NCBI GenBank assembly: GCA_001784285.1
Contig: MFQC01000001.1
Coordinates: 93,780-125,889, forward strand
Origin: Candidatus Magasanikbacteria bacterium RIFCSPHIGHO2_02_FULL_48_18
GTDB lineage: Bacteria > Patescibacteriota > Patescibacteriia > Magasanikbacterales > UBA922
Direction: 5' to 3'
DNA: 32,110 bases
The notes below the pieces were generated by a model. That model was not told the origin of the DNA. It worked only from the letters and a program-made list of their open reading frames with translations, and ran no database searches. The translations under genes and the position numbers were made by a program. This document shows, in pieces, positions 22,770 to 31,384 of this stretch (the stretch's first letter is position 1; each line of letters begins with the position of its first letter).

Positions 22770-24887
22770 TTATCGTTCTGGAGTGAGCGAGGCATAGGTC
22801 GCTCGATATGCGTGATCAAACGATGTCGTCGCGATAACGCCATTTTCTTCATCGCATTTCGGACAAAAATCAAATTCGCCCGCGAGATATCCATGTTTGG
22901 GACAAATGGAAAACGTGGGTGTAATTGTAATATAAGGCAGACGAAAATTGGTCAGAACTTTGCGCACGATGTTGGCGCAGGTTTTGGCGTTGCTGATGCG
23001 CTCGCCCATATAGCAGTGAAGAACGGTGCCGCCGGTATAGCGGGTTTGCAAATCATCCTGAAGGCGCAAGGCTTCAAATACATCGTCGGTAAAACCTACC
23101 GGAAGCTGGGATGAATTCGTGTAATAAGGTGCTTCCTTCGTTCCCGCTTGGATAATGTCGGAAAAACGTTTCTGGTCTTCTTTGGCAAACCGATACGTCG
23201 TTCCTTCGGCAGGCGTTGCTTCCAAATTATAGAGATTCCCGGTTTCATACTGAAAAACTTTAAGCATGTCCCGCATAAAATCAAGGACATCTTTCGCAAA
23301 TGCCTGTCCTGCCGCGGTCGCAACCGTTTCCTGATCGTACGTAAAATTGCGAATGGCTTCGTTTAAGCCATTGATGCCAATAGTGGAAAAATGATTATTG
23401 AGATGCCCCAAATAGCGCTTCGTATACGGAAACAACCCTCTATCCATCCACCGCTGTATTTCTTTCCGCTTGATTTCCAAAGATGTTTTCGCCAATTCCA
23501 TAAGCTGAGCAATGCGGCGAAAAAATTGCTCCCGGCTTCCTTTGTAGAGATACCCGATCCGTGCCGCATTGATCGTTACGACGCCAATTGAGCCGGTCAT
23601 CTCCGCCGATCCAAACAACCCGCCTCCTCGTTTTTTGAGTTCGGTCAGATCAAGTTGGAGCCGACAGCACATAGAGCGGACATCGCCGGGATTGAGATCG
23701 GAATTTATAAAATTTTGAAAATAGGGCGTTCCATATTTGGCGGTCATTTCAAACAACCCTTCATATTTGGGATTATCCCAATCAAAATCTTTGGTGATAT
23801 TGTATGTAGGGATCGGAAACGTAAAGGTGCGCCCTTTGGCGTCGCCCTTGGTCATGACACTCACAAAAGCTCGGTTGATCATGTCCATTTCTTTTTGGAG
23901 CTGATCATACGTATAAGCGAATGGTTCTCCCCCGAGAAGAGGCCTTTTCCCTTTCAGATCTTCCGGACAAGAAAGATCGAGCGTGATATTGGTAAAGGGC
24001 GTCTGCGTCCCCCACCGAGATGGGATATTCAAATTAAATACGAACGATTGCATGTTTTGGTACACATAGTTGTATACCTTCTGTTCCATAAATGCTTCTT
24101 TTTGCTGTTCGGACCAAAATGTCACCCCCGAACGCTGGAGCATGTCGCGGGCCTCGATTTCATATTTTTTAACGAATGGCGCGAGATACGTGTCAAAACT
24201 CGAAAATGCCTGCGCGCCTGCCCATTCATTTTGCAGGGTGCCCAAAAAGTTGACCATTTGCGCCACGGCAGAACTGAGATGTTTCGGCGGCCCGGATTCA
24301 ATTTTATTCGGCACGCCGTTGAATCCCTCTTCCAAAAGCGCGCGCAGGCTCCATCCCGCGCAATAGCCGGAAAACATATCCAGATCATGAATATGAAAAT
24401 CCGCATTCCGGTGGGCGTCGCCAACCGCGCTCGGATACACATGAGACAGCCAATAGTTGGCCGTCACTTTTCCGGCCGTATTCAAAATCATCCCTCCCAG
24501 CGAATACCCCTGATTGGAATTGGCATTCACCCGCCAATCCACCTTTTCCAGATATTCGCTGATTGTCTTTTCCACCTCGACCACGACGTCCTTTTGCTCC
24601 CGCATCTCTTTTCGCTTTTGCCGATACAGAATGTATGCTTTGGCGATATCGGCATACCCAAACTGAATCAAAATTTGCTCCACCGCGTCTTGAATTTGTT
24701 CCACGGTCGGGACAGTGTCGCCAAACTGCTCCTCAAGCTGAACCAACACTTCTTTTGCCAATGTAAAAGGAATCGCCTCGTCGGCATTGCCGATTGCTTT
24801 GGCGGCGCTCCCAATTGCGCGCTGGATCTTGGAAAGGTCAAAATCAACGATTGTCCCGTTTCGTTTTTGAATTTTGTAAAGGGGCAT
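22770..24887 (-). CDS. nrdD: Anaerobic (class III) ribonucleotide reductase catalytic subunit, lacking the radical glycine
   Basis: A 705-residue enzyme that reduces NTPs to dNTPs without oxygen. I start it at the ATG at 24887 (MPLYKIQKRNGTIVDFDL). It begins with an ATP-cone allosteric domain (to about residue 95), followed by the ten-stranded barrel (WRVNANSNQGYSLGG, NITLDLSCPEDL, MCCRLQLDLTELKKRGGGLFG). The C terminus has a CxxH/CxxC zinc site (CPKHGYLAGEFDFCPKC), then ends after ENGVIATTSFDHAY without the RVxGY radical motif. That motif is on the next ORF. The likely metabolism is anaerobic or microaerophilic. The PAS-sigma factor gene lies directly upstream. Confidence 0.94.
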   Translation of the reverse strand: MPLYKIQKRNGTIVDFDLSKIQRAIGSAAKAIGNADEAIPFTLAKEVLVQLEEQFGDTVPTVEQIQDAVEQILIQFGYADIAKAYILYRQKRKEMREQKDVVVEVEKTISEYLEKVDWRVNANSNQGYSLGGMILNTAGKVTANYWLSHVYPSAVGDAHRNADFHIHDLDMFSGYCAGWSLRALLEEGFNGVPNKIESGPPKHLSSAVAQMVNFLGTLQNEWAGAQAFSSFDTYLAPFVKKYEIEARDMLQRSGVTFWSEQQKEAFMEQKVYNYVYQNMQSFVFNLNIPSRWGTQTPFTNITLDLSCPEDLKGKRPLLGGEPFAYTYDQLQKEMDMINRAFVSVMTKGDAKGRTFTFPIPTYNITKDFDWDNPKYEGLFEMTAKYGTPYFQNFINSDLNPGDVRSMCCRLQLDLTELKKRGGGLFGSAEMTGSIGVVTINAARIGYLYKGSREQFFRRIAQLMELAKTSLEIKRKEIQRWMDRGLFPYTKRYLGHLNNHFSTIGINGLNEAIRNFTYDQETVATAAGQAFAKDVLDFMRDMLKVFQYETGNLYNLEATPAEGTTYRFAKEDQKRFSDIIQAGTKEAPYYTNSSQLPVGFTDDVFEALRLQDDLQTRYTGGTVLHCYMGERISNAKTCANIVRKVLTNFRLPYITITPTFSICPKHGYLAGEFDFCPKCDEENGVIATTSFDHAYRATYASLTPER

Positions 24888-24934
24888 AAAAAAATGTTTA
24901 AAATATTTTATAGGTTCTACTCTCTTAAACACGG

Positions 24935-24962
24935 AAAAACAAAAAAGGTGTCAAAAGACACC
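24935..24962 (-). terminator. Terminator containing the sigma-factor stop codon
   Basis: GGTGTC-TTTT-GACACC followed by TTTTTTGTTTTT on the minus strand. The last codons of the sigma gene and its TGA are inside the hairpin. Confidence 0.88.
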
Positions 24963-26039
24963 AATAGCCTCCGAGAGTTTTTTCCTGGCTCTACCCAGAT
25001 GCAATTTCACGGCATTTTCACTTTTGTCCAGGAGTGCCGCTATTTCCGCAACTTTTAATCCATCGCGATACTTCATTAAAATAACATACTGTTCCACATC
25101 CGATAACACACCCAAAAGATCCCATACCTCTGCCGCAATCGCTCCGGCCCAGCCATCGATTGCCGGTTCGCTGTCAGACAAATCCAACCGCTGTTTTTCT
25201 TGAGACATCGTTGCAGTCTTTCGATAATAATTAACCAATAAATTGTGCGCAATGCGCAATAAATAGGTGAGGTAGGTCGCATTTCGAATGCGAAATGACG
25301 GCATATAGCGAAAAGCGCGCGCAAATGTTTCTTGAGTCAAATCATCGGCCGACTGCGGATCATGGGAAACACGAGAAAGAAAATACTGGCGGATACGATC
25401 TTTGTACTTGGTATAGAGCGCGCCAAATAATTCAGGATCTTCTTGAGCGGATTCAATCAGCGCCGCATCATCATACCGTGGAAGATATCGCGCCTGTGCC
25501 GGCTCCACAAAAACAGCACGGATATATTCCGGGAGAGCGCGGGCGCGGACTGAAAAATGTGATACATCAAGAGAAACCCAGCGACTCATCCAAGGCAAAA
25601 AATCCGCATACGTCTGTGCTTGATTGGAAAAAAAAGAAACAAACTCCTGTTCAAATTGCTTATGCATCCGAAAGGCGGGATTGGGGTGCACTTCAACAAA
25701 ATAGCGGACAGTCGCATCCTTGTCGAGAATAGGGGCGACGTGAATGGATTCAAAGACAACGTCACCGCTTTTTTTTCTGTTCTCTACAGAGGCCACAAAC
25801 GGACGCTTTTCCTTTTTCACCGTTTGCCGCATTGTTCTATAAAAAGAGTCATCCATTGATCCACCCCACAAATTGCCAGGGCGGTTCCCCATGGCTTCAT
25901 GCGGTGAAAAGCCGAGACGTCCTTCAAGACCCTGACTCGCGTATACAATGGTTTCCTGGTCATCCGTAACCAAAAATGAACCCTGATCCGAAAAGGATGG
26001 GGATGCAGAAGAAAAATGAGTGCTTTGTCCTAAGGCCAT
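24951..26039 (-). CDS. PAS domain-ECF sigma factor fusion
   Basis: A 362-residue fusion. Residues 20-120 form a PAS domain (VTDDQETIVYASQGLEGRLGF at the start, HVAPILDKDATVRYFVEVHP at the end). Residues 130-190 are a linker without a known fold. Residues 200-270 are sigma-70 region 2 (LFGALYTKYKDRIRQYF, SADDLTQETFARAFRYM). Residues 305-358 are region 4 (VEQYVILMKYRDGLKVAEIA, then ENAVKLHLGRARKKL). PAS domains bind cofactors or small ligands, so this may be a one-piece sensor and sigma factor. No anti-sigma gene is seen. The promoter and ATG spacing imply a nearly leaderless mRNA. Its neighbour nrdD is a plausible target. Confidence 0.88.
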   Translation of the reverse strand: MALGQSTHFSSASPSFSDQGSFLVTDDQETIVYASQGLEGRLGFSPHEAMGNRPGNLWGGSMDDSFYRTMRQTVKKEKRPFVASVENRKKSGDVVFESIHVAPILDKDATVRYFVEVHPNPAFRMHKQFEQEFVSFFSNQAQTYADFLPWMSRWVSLDVSHFSVRARALPEYIRAVFVEPAQARYLPRYDDAALIESAQEDPELFGALYTKYKDRIRQYFLSRVSHDPQSADDLTQETFARAFRYMPSFRIRNATYLTYLLRIAHNLLVNYYRKTATMSQEKQRLDLSDSEPAIDGWAGAIAAEVWDLLGVLSDVEQYVILMKYRDGLKVAEIAALLDKSENAVKLHLGRARKKLSEAIGVF

Positions 26040-26047
26040 ATAACAAG

Positions 26048-26077
26048 AGTATAACAGCCGAGAAGGACATAAATCAA
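26048..26077 (-). promoter_or_regulatory. Promoter of the PAS-sigma gene, leaderless
   Basis: TTGATT (26077-26072), 18 bp, TATACT (26053-26048) with a TGn extension, on the minus strand. The start site should fall within about 3 nt of the ATG at 26039. Confidence 0.7.
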
Positions 26078-26120
26078 ACCATCCCGCATCAAGGAGGAAG
26101 TGAAATTTTCCCGATCAAAG

Positions 26121-26207
26121 CGGAAGGGGCGAGATTCGAACTCGCGGAGGACTTTCATCCTCAACAGTTTTCAAGACTGCCGCCTTAAACCACTCAGCCA
26201 CCCTTCC
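26121..26207 (-). tRNA. tRNA-Ser (UGA)
   Basis: An 87-nt class II tRNA. Acceptor GGAAGGG pairs with CCCTTCC, the anticodon loop CTTGAAA has anticodon UGA, and the long variable arm is typical of serine (GAGGAT/GTCCTC). The T-arm is GCGAG-TTCGAAT-CTCGC and the discriminator is G. No CCA is encoded. Confidence 0.95.
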
Positions 26208-26226
26208 TGTATCAAGAACATGGCGG

Positions 26227-26255
26227 ATCATACCATATCAGGGCCTCTTTTTCAA
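26227..26255 (-). promoter_or_regulatory. tRNA-Ser promoter, -35 contains the surface-protein stop codon
   Basis: TTGAAA (26255-26250), 17 bp, TATGAT (26232-26227) on the minus strand. The TGA at 26254-26252 ends the surface-protein gene. Confidence 0.8.
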
Positions 26256-29200
26256 GCGGAAAGGGAAACCGTATTTTTTGGTTCCAGCCGTTCATTCCGG
26301 GCGATAATACCTCCGCGAGACTGCGGCGTATAATCAATAACATCTGTTTGTTTTTTATGGTGCGTCAATCGTTCATACGTGACATAATATTTGCTCGGAC
26401 CGACCAACGACGCATACCGTCCTTTTCTGTCCGTTACCTTTGTATCCACTAATTTATTATACACCGCGTCAAAAATACGAACCACCACTTTATCAAGCGG
26501 TTCTTTTTTTTCACTATCCAAAATAACCCCATATTGATTGCCAATCTTCACACGTGCCAAGCGTCGAAACAAAGAAAAAAAGAGTATATGGAGGCAAAGA
26601 AGAAAAAAAATAAAAAGATTTGGGCTGATAAGAAAAGACAAAAACGCGAGAAAAATCCCCAAACTGCTTATGGCGTACCGTACGATTTTTTGTGAATGAT
26701 CTTTGAGAATTTCTGAAGTGGATCGAACCATATCTCCAGGATCTAAAGGAATATTATAGGCAATAACGCGTCCATCGTCGAGAGCGGTGATCGTCTCTCC
26801 GTGATACAAATCCGTATACGATGAATCCTCATCCGCTGAATGCAGATGTTCGCTGAATCCCTGAAACCCCGATTTTGTAACCGCAATCGAGTATTTTCCT
26901 TTGGGCACAATAAAGAGATAACGCCCCTCCATGTCTGTGACGCGAGACTCTTGGATGGCGCCTGTTTTTTTGTTGATCAAACGCACCACGGCAAGATCAA
27001 TCGGCCGCTTGGTAAACGCGTGATACACAACCCCTGTTTTTCTCCGTTTGCGCAAACGGAGAAGCGTGAACGGTTGCGTAAAAAGGTACCGCATGTACGA
27101 TAATACCTGCGCCATGCCAAAGCCGGCCGCGACATTGGCAGCGCTCGCGACCGCGACCGCCGGAGCCACGTAGATCTGATTCGCGCTTTCCACGCGCGGA
27201 TCATTGATAATATCTTCCACAACCGGAGCAACCTTTTTCCCAATAGCGCTCATGGTTTTGGCAACAGATGGTGGAAGAAGCAAAAGAGAAGACGCGGACT
27301 GTTTCAACGTCTTTTTGTCTGTGTCTTCCTCGGTGTCAATACTATTATTTGATGAAGAAATTGGAAAAACGCCCTGTTCGCCTGTTGGAAGAGGTATGTC
27401 AGAAGAAAAATTGGAACCAGCTTGTTCTCCATTCGCGGGTTCTGAGAGCGGTTTGTTTTCCGGTTCTTGCAATGACTCTTCCTCAAGTATTTGTTGCGGT
27501 TCTTCTTTGGATTTTTCTGGCTGTTCTTCTTCGGTTTGTTCTGAAACGTTGACCGTATACGAAGCGATAGCGCTCTTGTTTCCCGCAACATCTGCCGCTT
27601 GAAGCGTAAATGTATAGGCCCCTGGAGAAAACACTACCGGAATTGATAATGACCACGTGCCGCTCAAACTCGCCGTGGTCGTATAACCCTCCAGCGCCGC
27701 AACCCACAGTCTGGGAAACCCATAAAACGCACCTTCTGAAACAGAGGATACTTGTATGGTTGGCTGAGAGAGAAAAACAGTGACGCCCGGTTCTGCCGTC
27801 CCCAAAAAAGTTACGTTCATACCGTTTCCGTTTGGATCCGGTTCAAACGAAGATTTTAAAAAAACAGGCACAGCCGGAGCAATGGTGTCGAGATAGGCGC
27901 ACGCATAGGTATCGTAGGTAAACTGTTCTGATGTGTTGCGAAATCGCGCGTGAATACATTTTTTTCCATCTTGACCTTCCAGAAAAAATGGGAGTTGAGA
28001 AACGATTGGCATAAAACTTGCATCGCCAAAATTTGGAGCAAGCATGTCTGAAGAAAGCGTCAGCGCAACCTGATCCGCGTAGGAAACGTCAAATTTTATA
28101 GTGACATCGGGTATCTTGGTAAAAGACACCGGTTCGCCATTATCCCCAACAATGGTAATCAACCCTGTCGGTTGGAGTATTTCTTCTGAACAGAGTGGAT
28201 CGGACGGCGCGCACTCCTCTTCCGGTTCTTCTTCTTCCGATTCAACGGGCGGTTGCTGGAGGGGTTCAGCGGGCGGAGCAGGCGGCACGACCGGAATGGG
28301 CACTGCCCCGCATGCATTCGTCGTTACCGTCATGTTCGACGACCAGGCCGAAACACTCCCGACGCTATTGCGCGACGTTACATGAAAGGTATAATCCGTT
28401 CCACAATTTAATGAGGAAAATGTGTAGGCGGTCGCAGACGTCCACCCGGACGTCATTGCGGTATTTGATATATGTTCAATACGATACTCCGTTCCATTTG
28501 GATTTCCATTTTGAGCCCAAGAAATCGTCGCGGCCTCCCCGGACACATCGGACGCAGTCAACACGTTTGGAACGGCAGAAAGCGTGGTTGTGGAAATTTC
28601 TGTTGTTGAGGAAACGACGTGTCCCCATGCGTCATACGTAAAAAGATTGAAATAATAGACGGTGTTTGGCGTGAGGCCGGAAAATGCCACGCTTATGTCT
28701 TCCTCATTAAAATCGTCATCACCAAGCGCAGGATCGGTGGAAGAGGTAAAGGCGCTATCTGTCACCGAAACAATCGCGACAGTATCGTAATAAATTTTAT
28801 ATTCTTGAAAATTGGCATCCGTCGATGTCACTGATGGATATACAAATGAGATGCTGGCAGGAGAAACCGTATTCAAAACAAGATCTCCTGGCACACTTGG
28901 CGCTTTGGTATCAATGAGAAATGCAGAAGAGGTTTGAAGCGTGCCATTTTCTAATCCGTCATTGGGGACAAACCGAAGAAAGACTCCCGCGTCTTCGGTG
29001 TTGGGGAGATCTGCCTCAATGTTCCATGAGATAGTGAGATTGACGGCGTAATCAGGATTTGTACCTGCACTGTCTGTATCTATTCCTGTAATGCTTCCAG
29101 TTCCAGGAATAGACGCGCCATAGTCTGCAACCACGTCTGAAATCGTTGAGCTTGTCCAGCTTGTGCCGTTGGTCGAGTGTTCGATGGTGAGGGAGGTGAT

Positions 29201-31057
29201 ATCGGCGTCGGCATCAGTGATGGTTGTTGTTACGGTGACGGTGGAGAAGGTAGTTTGGGATGGGAAACCGAGAATGGCGGTGGGGGTGGAGTTTGAATTT
29301 AATTTTGACAAAAAAATATCATCACTGCCATTATGAATGGGGTCATAACTGACTGCAGGAAAGTCTGCTCCTCTTGTGTATCCGCCGACGTACATATTTT
29401 TATTATATATACAAATAGCGTCAGCCCGTTCATTTGAAGAACCGCCAAGGTAAGAGGAACCAAGTAAAGTTCCAAGACTCGAATTTAATTTTGCGACAAA
29501 GACCTCATCGCCACCGCTATTACTTTGCCCATATACTCCTGTAGACGTTGGGAAATTAGTGCTCACGGTGTAGCCGGTGATGTAGACATTATCCGCTGAA
29601 TCCAATACCAGTGCATTCGCCTGATCCGCGTCACTGCCACCAACGAAAGTTGAAGCGGAAAGTGTGGTCAAATCCGCAGATAATTTTGAAACAAAAACAT
29701 CTTGTAATCCGGCGAGTGAATTATCATAGGCGCCAATCGTAGGAAAACTGCCACTCCATGTATATCCCGTAACGTACACACTCGATTCATCAGCAGATAG
29801 TGCCAGTGAACTTGCTCTTTCATTGCCGGAATTGCCGAGATATGTCGCAGCAGATAATGAAGAAAGACTCGAATTTAATTTTGCGACAAAGACCTCATCG
29901 CCACCGCTATTACTTTGCCCATATACTCCTGTAGACGTTGGGAAATTAGTGCTCACGGTGTAGCCGGTGATGTAGACATTGCCAGATGAGTCCAAGGCAA
30001 TAGCACCAGCTTGATCTGTGTCAGCGCCCCCGATAAACGTTGAAGCCGATAGCGTAGCCAGATCAGAAGAAAATTTTGAAACAAAAACATCCGTTACTCC
30101 ATTGAAAACTTCATCATACGCCTCTGTGGTTGTAGGAAAAATAAAACTCCATGTATACCCGGTGATGTATATGTTACCAGTCACATCACTTACCAATCCG
30201 TTTAGAACATCAGAGGATGACCCGCCCAAAAATGTCGACGCCGCCAAACTGGAAAAAGTCGGATCAATAATAACATCTCTTGACAGATCATATTGACCAA
30301 AATTTATACTCACTGTGTTATCCCTATTCACCACATACGATGCAGAAACTGAAATGTTGCTCCCGCCATCTTGTTGATATGTGTGTGGCGCTTCATGCAC
30401 AACTGTTTCAGCATCCGTTTTAAGCAATAATTTTCCTGTGTGGTCCACGGTCAATTCATCAATCCCCTCAAAGGCAAGCTGAATATCCTCAGGGTTTCCG
30501 TTTGGATGTATGACAATGTCATACTTAAGTTTGTTATCTGCAAAGAAAAAAACTGCATCAATATGTGGGTATATATTTCTAAAAATAATTTTTCCATACG
30601 TGGGAATGTCTGTCACATCCACACCCGAGACAAAATAATTCAAGGTCGCTTCTTGTTTATCCTCGGCACTAATCATCACGTCGTCTTGCTGACCTTCAAA
30701 ACGCATTTGATGCACCACCTCACGAACCAGTAACGTGGTAGTACTGGATTCTTCGCTCGCTATAGGATATTTATTTTGAAATACTATTTTTTCTTTCGTG
30801 AAATACACTGCGCCATTATTTCCTTGAAAATAATACAAAATATCTTCCGGCGCTTGCCCCTTGTTTTTGATGAAAAAAGGATTGATTTGTTCGACTTGTT
30901 GTCGTATCTTATCCAAATCTGTTTCTTCTAAATCAGTCTTTGAAAATGGCGGTACAGAATCTCTACGAAGTTTAGTATATGACAAAAACAAAAAAATAAT
31001 ACCAAAAAATAGTATTAATGCGCTCAATACCGCAGTTCGTGGTATGTATTTCATCAT
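26252..31057 (-). CDS. Giant SBBP-repeat/fibronectin-type surface protein
   Basis: A 1601-residue protein started at the paired ATGs at 31057/31054 (MMKYIPRTAVLSALILFFG). The track start at 31108 lies upstream of the predicted start of transcription. After an N-terminal membrane helix comes a domain typical of SBBP proteins (FFIKNKGQAPEDILYYFQG to SRDVIIDPTFSS). Five or so SBBP beta-propeller repeats follow (STFLGGSSSDV, GNIYITGYTWS and similar). Next come fibronectin III/Ig-like domains, Pro/Glu-rich linkers, membrane segments (about 1480-1520) and two carboxypeptidase-regulatory-like domains (TKRPIDLAVVRLINKKTG; EKKEPLDKVVVRIFD). Proteins of this kind probably mediate attachment. Two SBBP repeats are identical over 117 bp. 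Confidence 0.88.
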   Translation of the reverse strand: MMKYIPRTAVLSALILFFGIIFLFLSYTKLRRDSVPPFSKTDLEETDLDKIRQQVEQINPFFIKNKGQAPEDILYYFQGNNGAVYFTKEKIVFQNKYPIASEESSTTTLLVREVVHQMRFEGQQDDVMISAEDKQEATLNYFVSGVDVTDIPTYGKIIFRNIYPHIDAVFFFADNKLKYDIVIHPNGNPEDIQLAFEGIDELTVDHTGKLLLKTDAETVVHEAPHTYQQDGGSNISVSASYVVNRDNTVSINFGQYDLSRDVIIDPTFSSLAASTFLGGSSSDVLNGLVSDVTGNIYITGYTWSFIFPTTTEAYDEVFNGVTDVFVSKFSSDLATLSASTFIGGADTDQAGAIALDSSGNVYITGYTVSTNFPTSTGVYGQSNSGGDEVFVAKLNSSLSSLSAATYLGNSGNERASSLALSADESSVYVTGYTWSGSFPTIGAYDNSLAGLQDVFVSKLSADLTTLSASTFVGGSDADQANALVLDSADNVYITGYTVSTNFPTSTGVYGQSNSGGDEVFVAKLNSSLGTLLGSSYLGGSSNERADAICIYNKNMYVGGYTRGADFPAVSYDPIHNGSDDIFLSKLNSNSTPTAILGFPSQTTFSTVTVTTTITDADADITSLTIEHSTNGTSWTSSTISDVVADYGASIPGTGSITGIDTDSAGTNPDYAVNLTISWNIEADLPNTEDAGVFLRFVPNDGLENGTLQTSSAFLIDTKAPSVPGDLVLNTVSPASISFVYPSVTSTDANFQEYKIYYDTVAIVSVTDSAFTSSTDPALGDDDFNEEDISVAFSGLTPNTVYYFNLFTYDAWGHVVSSTTEISTTTLSAVPNVLTASDVSGEAATISWAQNGNPNGTEYRIEHISNTAMTSGWTSATAYTFSSLNCGTDYTFHVTSRNSVGSVSAWSSNMTVTTNACGAVPIPVVPPAPPAEPLQQPPVESEEEEPEEECAPSDPLCSEEILQPTGLITIVGDNGEPVSFTKIPDVTIKFDVSYADQVALTLSSDMLAPNFGDASFMPIVSQLPFFLEGQDGKKCIHARFRNTSEQFTYDTYACAYLDTIAPAVPVFLKSSFEPDPNGNGMNVTFLGTAEPGVTVFLSQPTIQVSSVSEGAFYGFPRLWVAALEGYTTTASLSGTWSLSIPVVFSPGAYTFTLQAADVAGNKSAIASYTVNVSEQTEEEQPEKSKEEPQQILEEESLQEPENKPLSEPANGEQAGSNFSSDIPLPTGEQGVFPISSSNNSIDTEEDTDKKTLKQSASSLLLLPPSVAKTMSAIGKKVAPVVEDIINDPRVESANQIYVAPAVAVASAANVAAGFGMAQVLSYMRYLFTQPFTLLRLRKRRKTGVVYHAFTKRPIDLAVVRLINKKTGAIQESRVTDMEGRYLFIVPKGKYSIAVTKSGFQGFSEHLHSADEDSSYTDLYHGETITALDDGRVIAYNIPLDPGDMVRSTSEILKDHSQKIVRYAISSLGIFLAFLSFLISPNLFIFFLLCLHILFFSLFRRLARVKIGNQYGVILDSEKKEPLDKVVVRIFDAVYNKLVDTKVTDRKGRYASLVGPSKYYVTYERLTHHKKQTDVIDYTPQSRGGIIARNERLEPKNTVSLSA
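29474..29590 (-). repeat. 117-bp exact repeat in the surface-protein gene, copy 1
   Basis: Identical to 29864-29980. The offset is 390 bp (130 codons), which keeps the frame and equals two SBBP units. Confidence 0.9.
29864..29980 (-). repeat. 117-bp exact repeat in the surface-protein gene, copy 2
   Basis: Identical to 29474-29590. It codes for the same stretch of the beta-propeller (VFVAKLNSS at one end, NVYITGYTVSTNFPTS at the other). Confidence 0.9.
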
Positions 31058-31086
31058 AGCTTCCAATCTCAGGCCAAATTGAGTAT

Positions 31087-31115
31087 AATATAGCAGTTTA
31101 TCCGGCATTTTCCAA
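31087..31115 (-). promoter_or_regulatory. Promoter of the surface-protein gene
   Basis: TTGGAA (31115-31110), 17 bp, TATATT (31092-31087) on the minus strand. It places the start of transcription near 31080, so translation must begin at 31057 rather than 31108. Confidence 0.75.
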
Positions 31116-31149
31116 CCGACACGTAGCTTATAATACCCCTATTTACATA

Positions 31150-31158
31150 TTATCCACA
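31150..31158 (+). promoter_or_regulatory. DnaA-box-type sequence
   Basis: TTATCCACA matches the TTATNCACA DnaA box exactly. It lies 18 bp upstream of the -35 at 31177, in a very AT-rich intergenic stretch. There is no dnaA or dnaN nearby, so an origin is unlikely. Confidence 0.5.
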
Positions 31159-31176
31159 TTGTATATATATTTTTTG

Positions 31177-31205
31177 TTGACCTAAGGCTATACTTATGGT
31201 ATCTT
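31177..31205 (+). promoter_or_regulatory. Promoter of the Cys-rich lipoprotein
   Basis: TTGACC, 17 bp, TATCTT. It gives a leader of about 170 nt containing a 13-bp inverted repeat. Confidence 0.65.
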
Positions 31206-31282
31206 AAGAAGTTTTAAACTCAATTTTTGGGTTAAGATATTTTTTTGTTCTTTTCAATTTACGACATTTGTAATTCTTCCAC

Positions 31283-31334
31283 AAATCTTACCCATTTTTT
31301 GTAAAAATATTTTTATGAAGTATGGGTAAGATTT
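31283..31334 (+). repeat. Inverted repeat in the lipoprotein leader
   Basis: AAATCTTACCCAT (31283-31295) and ATGGGTAAGATTT (31322-31334) are perfect 13-bp arms with a 26-nt AT-rich loop. A second hairpin, CCCCG/CGGGG, follows just before the SD. Confidence 0.75.
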
Positions 31335-31384
31335 CCCCTTTTTCTCTTTTTCCCCCGGCACAACAGTCGGGGTGGAGGTTTGTC

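Noticed and set aside
23655-25058. 467-residue plus-strand ORF opposite nrdD
   Set aside because: Antisense of NrdD and the sigma gene; no domain is visible and composition is typical of a shadow.
31141-31384. Replication origin in the AT-rich stretch with a DnaA box
   Set aside because: Only one box, no dnaA/dnaN/rpmH neighbours and no 13-mer array.
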